From Struthio camelus (Eukaryota; Chordata; Aves; Struthioniformes; Struthionidae): a DNA stretch of 64,000 nucleotides. Made by a program: the position numbers and the translations under genes. The notes under the pieces were generated by a model. That model saw only the letters and a program-made list of their open reading frames with translations, was not told the DNA's origin and ran no database searches. This document shows positions 49,301 to 60,800 of this stretch, piece by piece. Position 1 is the first letter of the stretch. The number at the start of each line of letters is the position of its first letter. The stretch is from the NCBI RefSeq assembly GCF_040807025.1, contig NC_090942.1:63072911-63136910 (forward strand), in the 5' to 3' direction.

Positions 49301-52193
49301 CAAAGTTTCCTCCAGATTCTTAGCTATTTTAGCAGCAGTGACTGAATTTTACCTATCTCTGGTGTGTAAAAGTGCCCAAATACCTTAAAATGAGGAGGCA
49401 CAGAAAAATGGATTACCTCTAGAGGGACTGATTGCTCAACATCTCTCTTTTTTTTTTTTACAAGGGTTAACTTCTAGCTCCTGTTTTTGCAGTTGGTTAA
49501 CCCATGTCCTCCAGGTGTTTCTGTAAGTGAGGCAAATGGTGGTTCCCAAGTGGATATAGAGACAACACTGTGGGCAAGCTGCTTGTCTGTAGACAAGCTT
49601 CCTTAGAAATAGCTGTGGTCAGGCCTGCTTGTCTGTCTCAAACTGTACACTCATGACTTCCAAAATAACCCATTAAAATGGTGTTTGCAACTATGAGCCA
49701 CTTTTGCCAACAGCCAGCCTAATTCCTTGTTGCATTCACCACATACAATGATTTACTGGCTCAGATAATTCTCTCTATTGTAGTTTGGCAAATATTCATC
49801 TTGCCATATCAATGTCAATATATGCACCTGTGCTTGAAGTAAGGTGATGCTGGGGCAGGTTTTTCCGCTTCTGATGAAAGTCATACTTTTCTCATTCCAT
49901 TGTGGAAAACTGCTCATCTGTCCACATTCTTGAAGCTACAGTGCTTTTATCTGAACTCATTTTCTCTCTCATCAGGAAGGAGAGCTGGCTTAACTCACTC
50001 TTGGATTTCAAAATGTGTTAGTTATGTGCCTGGCAGCCACATCTAAAAGTTTCTAACTTCCTTAAAACCTGAATCCTAGAATTTGTGTTCTGGCCCTCTG
50101 GGAATAACAGAACCATTCCTGAAGACCAGCCTCTTTCCTCCTGGAAGACATGGAATACAAAAACTTGCCAAGAGTGGACCTGGAGCATTTCTTATTCAGC
50201 CTGTAATTATTGCCAGTAATTATTGGAAGGTAAGCTATGTCTAACAATTAAATTGAGTATGTCCGCAATCCAAAGGTGACCTCAGTGTGACATGTCCATA
50301 AAGATATACCCTCTGCCTCTTTCATACTACCAAGCCACCCAGTTTCAAAAAAAATGACTAATGAAATGTTCTATATCTTTACATTGTATTCCCTGCCAGG
50401 AAAACATTTCCATCCTTAGTCATCCTTCTAGATGTTGCACGCTGAACAGCATGCACAAAGATAGGACTACAAGCAGCAGTTGTGAACCTGCATTTTATGA
50501 AAATCTTTGGAATGAGAATCCTGAGGAAGGAAAGCCTACTCTGTCCCTGTGAGATTACTAGTAACATTTGAGCCACACCTGAGCTGAACCTTTGCTAAGG
50601 TTGAAATGGTTTACATGACTTCCCCTTCTCTGCCACATGATTCTGTTTGTGTTTCTGAGTCAGAACAGAAAATGTCAAAATGCTTCAAGAGAACTGGTTC
50701 TAACAGGCTTCCAGCGTGACTGGAACCAAGGAGGTACACTAGGAAATCTGATGGGCAACTAATTTTCTTATGCATATTCCATTTCAATTTGCAGAGTCTT
50801 GTCAACTTGGAAGCTGACTAGCTCAGATAACTGGGAATAACACAGAATTTGCAAAAGAACTTTTGAAAAACTGATTAGTGATTGTGACTGCCCTGGAGCA
50901 GTTTGGTTTGCAGAAAGTGTTGAAAATCTTAAAGAAAGAGAGACTCCTGAAGTGTTCCCACTTGCATATTCAGACACAGAGGTCTCCAGACTCACTGATG
51001 GCCTCTGACAATCATGGTCACACTGGCTTTTGCACAGCAGTTCAGACTGAGCTCAGTAAGCACAGGGAACTGAAGGCTAATGACTAGTGCCAAATAAGGT
51101 TGGTGGTCCCATCATATTGCCTAGCAGACAGGTGGCTGTCTCACAGAAAACACACCCCACATTTGAAACAGCTGGTTCCAGTAGAAAAGTCAAGGACACG
51201 ATTGTCGTGGAGACGCTGTGTCCCTCTCAGCCTGGATGTGTGTGCTGATCTTACTACATAGGAAGGTTGAGGTGTCGTGCCAATGTGGAACCTTGTCTTG
51301 CTGCCATCCAGGTTATCATCACTGTGGATGAGGAGATAAAGACCAGGCTCCACTCACACAGTAGGCATTTAAGGATGCTTTCAAAGAAATGTTCAGCATT
51401 TGTCATGTTTGTGATCCTTTTCAGAATGATCTGTGTGCTCCCAGACAAAATATTTCCTCTGAATAAAGGTGACTGATCCTTTTTTCTTGTGCAGAAAGTG
51501 TTCTTTTGCTGTTTCCTGAGATCAAAGAAAGTGAATCTTGAGCAGATTTGGAGACACCATCCTCCTGAGGGGATGATTTTCAGGGGCACACAGCCAGGTT
51601 GTGAGATAGAGGCCATGGCATCCTGAGACTGCAAATTGAAAGATTTGAGGGCTCCCTGCTGTTTCCTTCCCTTGAATCCCTGACTCAGCTAGAACGGTTG
51701 TTTCACACAGGCAAATGATACTGCTGATCTGTGGAGCAGCAGGTTTTTGCCTCTTTGAGAGGCAGTATCTTCCAGCTGCTGATGAGATCTTGATGTCCTG
51801 CTTAATCTCTGCTTTGGAAATCGTAACCACAGGCTAGTATAGCAGCAGTGAAAGGTTGTTGACCCCAATCTAGTCCATCCTTTTACCCAGAAAGCAGTGT
51901 CAGCTACACCACAACCATTCATAGTTGATTAGATTTAAATGCACAGGAACATTATCATTGCTGTACAGCCACAGTGTGCTCATAACTGATTTTATTTCGT
52001 TTTTCATGCATTTATTTGTAGCAAAGATCAGTTAAAATCCGCAAAAGAAATAGGACCTCCATGGAGTATTGGTCTGGGTTGGTTCTTGGCGTGAGTGCCC
52101 CTACATAGAGAGGGGAGGGTGAATTCTGCTTTACTTGAAAGTGTTCGTACGTGGAGGTTTCCAGTTCCTTCCTCTCCATCAGCAAGAGACTGA
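46351..52193. other. Gene-poor stretch before the CR1 element
   Basis: The interval 46980-47850 is unusually pyrimidine-rich on the plus strand. A donor-like AAG|GTAAGC at 50230 ends a 119-base segment (50111-50229) that is open in one frame, but its acceptor is poor. No protein family, RNA gene or further repeat was recognised. The unit is described so that the reader knows it was examined. Confidence 0.4.
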
Positions 52194-52229
52194 CAATTCT
52201 GACCTGAAGAGCAATTCTGACATGAAGAG
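52194..52229 (+). repeat. 18-bp tandem duplication at the CR1 5' edge
   Basis: CAATTCTGACCTGAAGAG is followed directly by CAATTCTGACATGAAGAG, one mismatch in 18. The second copy carries TGA at 52218-52220 in the retrotransposon frame, so the coding frame is closed exactly here. The duplication may have formed during insertion or by later slippage. Confidence 0.85.
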
Positions 52230-54242
52230 CAAGTTGAGAGCCTATGGGTAAGGATTAAAGGGCAAGGTAACATGGGTGACACTGTTGTGGGGGTTTACTA
52301 CAGGCCACCTGATCAGGAGGAAGTCGTCGATGAGGCCTTCTACAGACAGCTGGAAGAAGCCTCACGATCACAGGCCCTGGTTCTCATGGGAGACTTCAAC
52401 CACCCTGACATCTGTTGGGAAGACAGCACAGCTAGGCACAAACAGTCAAAGAGGTTCCTGCAGAGCATTGATGATAATTTCTTGACCCAGGTGGTGGAGA
52501 CGCCAACGAGGAGAGGTGCAATGCTAGACCTTGTACTAACGAACAAAGAAGGTCTAGTTGGAGATGTGAAGGTTGGGGGCAGCCTTGGCTGCAGTGACCA
52601 TGAGATGGTGGAGTTCAGGATCCTGCGAGGAGGGAGCAGGGCAATGAGTAGGATTGCAACGCTGGACTTCAGGAGAGCTGACTTTGGCCTCTTCGGGGAC
52701 CTACTTAGGGGAATCTCCTGGGGTAGGGCCCTAGAAGGAAGAGGGGTCCAAGAGAGCTGGTTAATATTCAAGCGTCACTTTCTCCAGGCTCAGGATCAGT
52801 GCATCCCTCTGAGGAAGAAGTTCAGCAAAGCGGGCAGGAGACCTGCATGGATGAGCAAGGAACTCCTGGCCAAACTCCAGCAGAAGAAGGAAGTGTACAG
52901 AATGTGGAAAAGGGGACAGGCCACTTGGGAGGAATACAGGGACGTTGTCAGAGCGTGCAGGGATGCGACAAGGAAGGCTAAGGCCCAGTTGGAATTAAAT
53001 CTGGCAAGGGATGTCAAGGACAACAAGAAGGCCTTCTTCAAATACATCAATAGCAAAAGGAAGACTAGGGAAAACGTGGGCCCGCTGCTGAAAGGGGCGG
53101 GTGCCCTGGTGACAAAGGATACAGAGAAGGCAGAGTTATTGAATGCCTTCTTTGCTTCTGTCTTCACTGCTAAGGCCAGTCCTGAGGAATTCCAGACCTT
53201 GGAGACAAGAGAGGAAGGCTGGAGAAAGGAAGACTCTCCCTTGGTTGAGGAGGATCGGGTTAGAGATCTTTTGTCCAAACTTGACATCCACAAATCCATG
53301 GGCCCCGATGGGATGCACCCACGAGTGCTGAGGGAGCTGGCGGATGTTATCGCTAGGCCTCTCTCCATCATCTTTGAAAGGTCCTGGAGATCAGGAGAGG
53401 TGCCTGAGGACTGGAAGAAAGCCAATGTCACGCCAGTCTTCAAAAAGGGCAAGAAGGAGGAGCCAGGAAACTACAGGCCTGTCAGCCTCACCTCCATCCC
53501 GGGAAAGGTGATGGAACAGCTCATCCTGGAGGTCATCACTAAGCATCTGGAGGACAAGAAGGTGATCAGGAGTAGTCAGCATGGATTCACCAAAGGGAAA
53601 TCATGCTTGACCAATCTGATAGCCTTCTATGACAGAATGACTGGCTGGGTAGATGAGGGCAGAGCAGTGGATGTTGTCTTTCTGGACTTCAGCAAGGCTT
53701 TTGACACTGTCTCCCATCACATCCTCCTAGGTAAGCTCAGGAAGTGTGGGCTAGATGAGTGGACGGTGAGGTGGCTTGAGAACTGGCTGGATGGCCGAGC
53801 TCAGAGGGTTGTGGTGAATGGCGCAGAGTCAAGTTGGAGGCCTGTGGCTAGTGGTGTCCCCCAGGGGTCAGTCCTGGGCCCAGTCTTGTTCAATATATTC
53901 ATCAATGACCTGGAGGAAGGGACAGAGTGCACCCTCAGCAAGTTTGCTGATGATACTAAACTGGGGGGAGTGGCTGACACACCAGAAGACTGTGCTGCCA
54001 TTCAGAGGGACCTGGACAGGCTGGAGAGGTGGGCGGAGAGGAACCTCATGAAGTTCAACAAAGGCAAGTGCAAGGTCCTGCACCTAGGCAGGAATAATCC
54101 CATGCACCAGTACAGGCTGGGGACTGACCTGTTGGAAAGTAGCTCTGCCGAGAAGGACCTGGGAGTGCTGGTGGACAACAAGTTAAACATGAGCCAGCAG
54201 TGTGCCCTTGTGGCCAAGAAGGCCAATGGGATCCTAGGGTAG
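52221..54242 (+). pseudogene. CR1 ORF2 fragment: endonuclease C-terminus and reverse transcriptase
   Basis: The frame is open from 52221 after an in-frame TGA at 52218; the ATG at 52272 is internal, not a native start. Counting from that ATG, the endonuclease part shows GDFN at residues 40-43, LDLVLTN at 85-91 and the catalytic SDH at 108-110. The N-terminal half of that domain is absent. The reverse transcriptase follows with FLDFSKAFD at about 470-478 (first catalytic Asp near 472), [11 protein letters not shown], and the FADD box at 558-561, so the catalytic aspartates are intact. The frame then ends at TAG 54240-54242, where homology continues in another frame. In a working element this enzyme nicks DNA and copies the RNA at the nick. 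This copy cannot make a complete protein. Confidence 0.93.
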
Positions 54243-54741
54243 GCAGAGTGTTGCCAGCAGGTCGAGGGAGGTGATCCTGCCCCTCTATTCAGCCCTGGTG
54301 AGGCCTCACCTGGAGTACTGTGTCCAGTTCTGGGCTCCCCAGTACAAGAGAGACATGGCACTCCTGGAGAGAGTCCAGCGGAGGGCTACCAAGATGATTA
54401 GAGGGCTGGAGCATCTCTCCTATGAAGAAAGACTGCAAGAGCTGGGCCTGTTCAGCCTGGAGAAGAGAAGATTGAGAGGGGATCTCATCAACGTGTACAA
54501 GTATCTGAAGGGGGAGTGTCAAGAGGATGAGGCCAGCCTCTTCTCCGTGGTGCCCAGCAACAGGACAAGAGGCAATGGGCAGAAACTGAACCACAGGAAG
54601 TTCCATCTGAACCTGAGAAAAAACTTCTTCACTGTGAGGGTGACAGAGCATTGGAACAGGTTGCCCAGAGGGGTGGTGGAGTCTCCTTCGCTGGAGATAT
54701 TCAAAACCCGTCTGGATGTGATCCTGGGCAATATGCTCTAG
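54238..54741 (+). pseudogene. CR1 ORF2 C-terminal remainder, out of frame
   Basis: The frame is open from 54238 to TAG at 54739 and carries the C-terminal CR1 sequence, including [19 protein letters not shown], then [19 protein letters not shown] and [18 protein letters not shown]. It lies in a different phase from the reverse-transcriptase part. The offset equals a net loss of two bases modulo three. From my memory of CR1, five bases are missing close to 54240. The rest of this segment is undamaged. Confidence 0.92.
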
Positions 54742-54805
54742 GTGACCCTGCTTGAGCAGGGAGGTTGGACTAGATGATCTCCAGAGGTCCCTTCCAACCT
54801 AAACG

Positions 54806-54845
54806 ATTCTGTGATTCTGTGATTCTGTGATTCTGTGATTCTGTG
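54806..54845 (+). repeat. CR1 3' octamer tail, (ATTCTGTG)5
   Basis: Five identical, uninterrupted octamers end the element. The octamer microsatellite is the diagnostic CR1 3' terminus recognised during target-primed reverse transcription. It also fixes the element's orientation and right boundary. Confidence 0.97.
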
Positions 54846-57800
54846 ACCTTTGAGTTTTATATTGCTTCTTTCATTCTTGTATTTAGTATTAAGAAGGTTT
54901 CTTTAAACAAGGGCTCTCTAACATGTTAGGGTCTGAAGCTGAGGGGCGGTGGGTTATTGCTGCGTACAGCGGGCTCAGAAAAAGGCTGTGGAAACATCTG
55001 GCTTGGAAAAACCTCAGTCTTAACTTCTGCTACAGTGTCATGTATTTGCTTAAGCCTGGATGCAGAGAAGCACTTACACATGTGTTTAAATCCACTGGCC
55101 TTAGCATATGCTTCAGCTGCTGGGCACATCTCTGTAGGCTCTCTGGAGCTGCGAAGGCTTTCCAAAATCAGGGTCTTAGAGCATTTCTTGTAGGAATAAG
55201 AGACACCTGTCATTCTGAGGGTACACCGTTAGCACAGTGGAGCTGCACCCTTGATTAAGGCTTCCAGGCACTTCCATAACAATAGTGGTAATGATCATAA
55301 TAATATGATGTAGCAAGAAGGACCTGCTGTACGTTCTTCCAGTTCCCCTCTCTTCAAGGCAGACAAAAGGGAAACTAAAACTGAATGAATCGTTAAAGTG
55401 AATGTCACTGAAATGAAATAATACCAGAACTGTTTGGGTTATGATTAAATTATTTGGGCTGCATCTCATAATTAATTATAGAAGCAGGACCAGATATAAG
55501 TGGTCCTGTAATTGTTTTCCATAGGATAACTGAAGTCCTTCTAGAAAGTTGGACTACATCTGCAGCTCTGTCCTCACTTTTCCTGTTTACATTCATTTTT
55601 ATTTAAAACAACCTCACAAACAGGAACCACAGATTTTCCAAAAGGACTGTTATCAGAACCCATGTTTTGAATGAAAAAGTTTATGAAGTGGCTGTTCTAT
55701 GCACAACTTTTAACTAGCTGCAGATCCAATTGAAATTTATAAAGAAATCCTTATAACCTACTCTTACAAGAAAACTGAAATGAAGATAAAGCTTTTGCTT
55801 CAAAATCTGCTTGGATTTTCAGATTTCATTTATACCATGGGTTTCCAAAGATTAACTTTCCCCTTTCAAACTGCATTAATAGCATTAGGCCTCAATTAAT
55901 CAGATTCAAATTTTGGAAACAAAGAAAGTATTTTGTCTGTATAATCACTGAGAGCCCGTATACCAGCATCTTTTCTTACCAGTCCTTTTAATGATTATTT
56001 CAGTCCAGATTTTTTTTTTTTAAGGAACCACAGAAATCCAGGCTTTGAATTTTGTAAACGAGCCTGCTGCCCAACGCACTTCTCAGCAAGATAAGGGCAG
56101 AATGGCATTTGCAGAAATGCTTAGCTATCTCTCTAACAATCCTGCTTGGTTGTGGGCCCCTTGGTAACAGCTTGGCAAATCTGCAAAAGGAATGCGACTA
56201 TATAGTTTGTGTGTGGATTGTTGAGTCATTATATCCTCCAAATTGCACAGCAGATCATTAATCATAGGCCAAGATAGGCAATCACTGCAGAAACCTGATG
56301 AAAAGGCTCCAGAATAATGCCTGCTAAATCATGTTTAACATGCAGACCTTGCCTGTGCAGATATGGAAAGGGGGAGGTAAGGAAAAAAATCATTCCCCTT
56401 TTAGGAAAGAAAACTTCTACTTATCTTTGATTTGCATTCAGCCCTCCCTCAATAGTCCTTAAGCCTGTTATTTAATTCATTTTGGTGCCAGGTCCCATCA
56501 CAAAGCGAAAACCCTAACCAGGACCTATGCAGTCTATGACCTCCAAACCCCCTGTCTTTTCTTGTCAGCTCTATGTCATTTGTGCAGTTGAACTCCACCA
56601 ATTTGAAATGCTGACCTCTTCCATAGACAACCTTATTCTCCTTGAGTGAAAGAAAGGGCCAAGGCCTACAAACCACTCAAGCGAGAGATGGCAAGAAAAG
56701 AGAAAAGTGGTTGACTCGTAAATCAATTTCCACAGCCCACCCAAAACCCACATGGACAATAACAATGGTATTTTTTAAAAGTTGGGTTGTTGTGGTTTTC
56801 TTAATTGAGCTCATTCTCTTTAAAGAAAGTTGCAAGCAAAGTAAAATTGTTTGTTCATGGTGCAAACTGGGACTAGATCCCGCTCAGCCCAGTTCAAATC
56901 GGGGTATATTTATATCAGGCCTCTGTTCCCACCTGCCATCCCGGCTGAAAATGAGTGCAGCCTCACAAATAGATCTTTGTCAGTGCTGGAAAGAAAGAGA
57001 AACATTCTGGGCATACATGAGCGCTCAAACCATACAGACCTGCCGGGGCCTAAATCCAAGTATGAGGAAGAAGTGGTGGTACCTGCCTCTGTGTCGTGGT
57101 CTGCCCGCATGGCTGTAGCTGTGCAGCTCTCTCCAGGCCCAGGCTGTGTATCTGCAATGCAGATATATAAATGTACCTGCAACCCCGCCTGCATATCTAT
57201 GGCCTCTGCCAAGCCCACAGTGGGCAGTAAGTGGGAAAGGATCGCCCACAACCATGGGCTATACTTTGCACTTTGGTCTGTGCAGACATGCAAACAATCA
57301 TCCTGGTGCACAAACCAGCTAGAAACCCGCTACCAGACAGTGGGGTAATTTTCTAGAGACCCCTATATTTCACACCCCAGCGTCAGATTCTGTCACTGTT
57401 ACTCATTCAGGAAGGTTTCTTACTCCTCAGGTGGTCTCACTGGTTTCAATGGTTTTGTCTCTACTGCTCTTAGATACCCTGGAGCATACCGTGCCCACAG
57501 GCCCCATCTCCACTAGCAGCTTTGAATTTTTCAGAGTGTGGCTCCGGCCATGCTGTTTCCTACTGGACCGTCACATCTCTGGATTTAAGGCTGGGGCCTC
57601 CTTAACTGGCATTCCCAACCTTCCCAATGGGAAAGAGGACCCCTCCTCAGCCCGGGCCTATGTGCTTCCATCCTGTTTGCTCAGGTTCATAATCCTCTGG
57701 AGCGCTGTATGACCTCTATTAGAGATGGCAGAGTCAGAACCTTAGGTTGGACATAACAGATGAATCTTTTAAGATTGTTCATTGATCAGGCTTGGTTTCC

Positions 57801-60800
57801 ATGCATGCAGAACTTAATGCCACTTGCAACATATTTAGACAAGTCCACAGCATAAATTAAACCTACTGAGGGATGTTAAACACAATGGCACTGCCTTTGG
57901 CCCTGCACATCTTGAAGCTGCAAATCACTGAAGACTGGTAGGATACTCTTGAGATAGTGTGACCACAGGCGCCCCTTCTCCTATTCTTTTCCTTCAGCAC
58001 CTGGCATTGGCCCTTTTTGGACTAGGCAAACCTTTCTCCAGCGACTCTTTCTTGAAACAAAATGACGGCACTTTGTGACCTAAAAATCCTTGGTACCTTA
58101 CAAGCGAAATACAATGTGATGTATTATTAAGGAGCTAGGAAAGTTACTCCACCAGAAGAGAATTAATTACAGTGGCCGATAAAGTCTTCCCAGGAACCTG
58201 GCCTATCACAGTGGATTTTCTGTAAATTGCTGTGAAAATGCTGACAGGATACATTTAATGGGAGGGGTTCCTCTCCTTGGGGAGAACAGATGCTCCATAG
58301 GAATCTGCACGTGGAGCTGACTCGGAGGACGTGCCTCTGTAGGGCCTGGGCCTGCTTGCTTTGGGGCTTACCAGCTCCAAGCCTTGGGCAGAAGGGGGAT
58401 TTGGAGCTGTTTACACCACTCTCCTCCCCCCACCCCCATCCAGATGACTTTCCATCATCTGGGGCCAGCTGATGCTAAGCAGTAAATTAAATTCAGTAGC
58501 ATGCTGTCTCACTCCTCAATAGCATTTCACTGTGAGAGTCCGAATCCACAGAGCGAGGCTCATTACGTGCTGCTATAGCAGCTGGAGCTAAGGGGTGGGT
58601 TAGTCATTACTTTTGATAATACGCCCACCGATGCAGCTAGGTGTGCTGTGACGGATTGGCGTCCAGCGCTTTTGTTTGAGGGTGAAGCACTGCGTTAATT
58701 TACCAGCCAAGACTTCAGATTATGCAAAAGGAAGAATTCAATGGGAAACAGATGCATATGGATAAAAATAATGAATGTTTGCACAGGCTGCACCTCTGAA
58801 GGCAGCAGCATCTGTAGCACTTGAAAGGACACATCCTCTATGTCCTCGTCTCTTTTCCTCAGCAGATCAAGCTTATGGCAAGCAGCCTGCAAAGTTTCAC
58901 CCCAGTTCAGTGAATCCCTTAAATCTTACCAAAATTCTCAGCAGTAGCTGTGTGCCTTTCTCGGTCAGGTCAGTGTATGTCACTGTCTACCAGATAAATA
59001 GGAACTGATTTTCTTCCTGAATGTCTGAAATAATACACCAGAGCCCATATTTGGCCATGCATTTTAGTGCTCTAGCTCTCACTTCTATGCAGAGCTAACC
59101 TGGCAACAAACCGTTTTGTCTGGAGTGCAGTGCAACATATTCCAATAGCCAATGTACTTCCACTCAATTTACAGTTCTCCAGAAAAAAAGGTCACATGCC
59201 CATAAGGGAGAGGAAATAGAAGAACTAGAGAAGAAAGATGGCTGTGCCCAGGCTCCCCGGCAAGTTGAGGCATATCTTGACTGTGTGCATTAATGATCTT
59301 TTTAGCAAAACAGTCTGAGCTGTGTAATAACAATGTATTCAGAGGAACTGGGTCTGCAGGGAGTCCCTTGCTGACCACTGTTCATGCAGTGTAGCACTGG
59401 ACAGCGGAACTGGTAAATTCAAGAATAATTCATTTACCTTTGCAGACTCTGTCTTCTTGGGAGCTTTGTTGTTTAAGACCTGGAACAGATGAGGCTGTTT
59501 CTGAACTTCGTGAGCTGTATTTATTGGTTTTGGTGGGCAATGTCTCTGACAGAGGATAAGAAGTTTATGGAGCCGGGAAGAGGTGGACATAAGGGAACAT
59601 ATGGACATTGTGAGCCTTGTTCTTTCTGTGCCCCTTGATTCACATTTCTCACATCACTGCTAGAAAAAGTAGGCTGTTCTGTAGTAGGTGGAAACCTTAT
59701 ATAGGCCCATTACTGAGGTAGCCAGTTTTAATTTCCTGTTTTCTTGCACAGTGAGATCTCAAGGGTATGTGTGCATCGTCTCAATTACAGCAGTTGCAGC
59801 TAGTAGACATGGATTTAACAGTGGTGTTAATAAGGCACATGCTCCTGGTCGTGTCTCACAGTAGCTGTGCAGTCTTGCAGCCCTCGTTTCTCTTCACGCT
59901 GTGGTGGCATCTGGCACAGCAAGATCCTTGTTTGGGTTATTTAATTGCTTCTTTGCCTGCCTTATGCAAACTACATTTGTAGCTGGGTCTGACGTGGGCT
60001 TTTGGGCACTCGGACCCATGACTGTACTGCATTTGCTAAGCACTTCGCTCCATCCGGTAGGCAGTATTTCATGTAGTTACCCAGTGACTTTATTCAATTT
60101 GCTGGTCTTCAATGTTATTGTCCCCCTGCATCATTTACCAATACAATTTTCACAAACAAAATCAGTCATTGCGATGTAGGTGTATGGAAGCCGTCCCACT
60201 TTGGAAGGATTCATTAAAATTCCCATAATAGTCTCCTTGTCAGGACTCTTGCCTGCTGTCTGGGAAGTATTTCAACAAGTCTGTCCTACTGTTGTGTTAA
60301 TTAAACATTGTTCTATTTATAAATGCGCTGTTGGTCAGTAGCAGTTCCGCACACAGCGCGGGAGAAGGAGTAGTGGTAGCTACAAGTGATGTGCCAAGAA
60401 GAGAGGATTTGGCCAAGCGGAGCAGCCAAGAGACATCTCAGACTAAGCAGAGTGCCCCTCGTGGACCTGCCATTGTCGTTGTCACCTGCCCCGGCAGCCG
60501 TGGTGGTCTGGCCATGAGGAGTCTTGGAGCGGGGGGAGGAGGGAAGGAGGTTTACTCCCTGCTTCTGCCTGCAGCTATTTTAATGGGCTCGCAAAAGGAG
60601 TTTCTACTTGTCCGTGCATCATAATCCCTTCACGGCGATTGCCACAGGGTGTTGCAGAAACCGAATACGTATCTGGGTTCAGAAAAGGACCAGACAGGTG
60701 AATGGAGGTTAGAGCCATCAGGGGGTATTAAAGATGGGCAAATGCAACCTCCAACTCAGCTGCTGACTACTGGAAGTTGGGAGCCTACGTACCCTGGGAG

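Larger units (their letters stand above)
52194..54845 (+). mobile_element. 5'-truncated CR1 LINE (non-LTR retrotransposon)
   Basis: About 2.65 kb of a CR1 element, against roughly 4.5 kb for a complete one. It retains the C-terminal part of the endonuclease, the full reverse transcriptase and the C-terminal region. A short 3' untranslated segment follows (containing GTTGGACTAGATGATCTCCA), then five perfect ATTCTGTG octamers. The first open reading frame and the N-terminal endonuclease are missing, as is typical of incomplete reverse transcription from the 3' end. The 5' edge is uncertain: clear similarity begins by 52221, and an 18-bp duplication at 52194-52229 may be element or flank. CR1 copies normally lack clear target-site duplications, and none is seen. 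Few disablements suggest a fairly young copy within birds. Confidence 0.95.

Noticed and set aside
52340-53452. Minus-strand frames of 143 and 218 codons
   Set aside because: They are shadows of the CR1 reverse-transcriptase coding strand.
56642-57348. Overlapping frames of 133-165 codons on both strands
   Set aside because: Three frames compete over the same bases, with no motif, start context or splice sites to support any of them.
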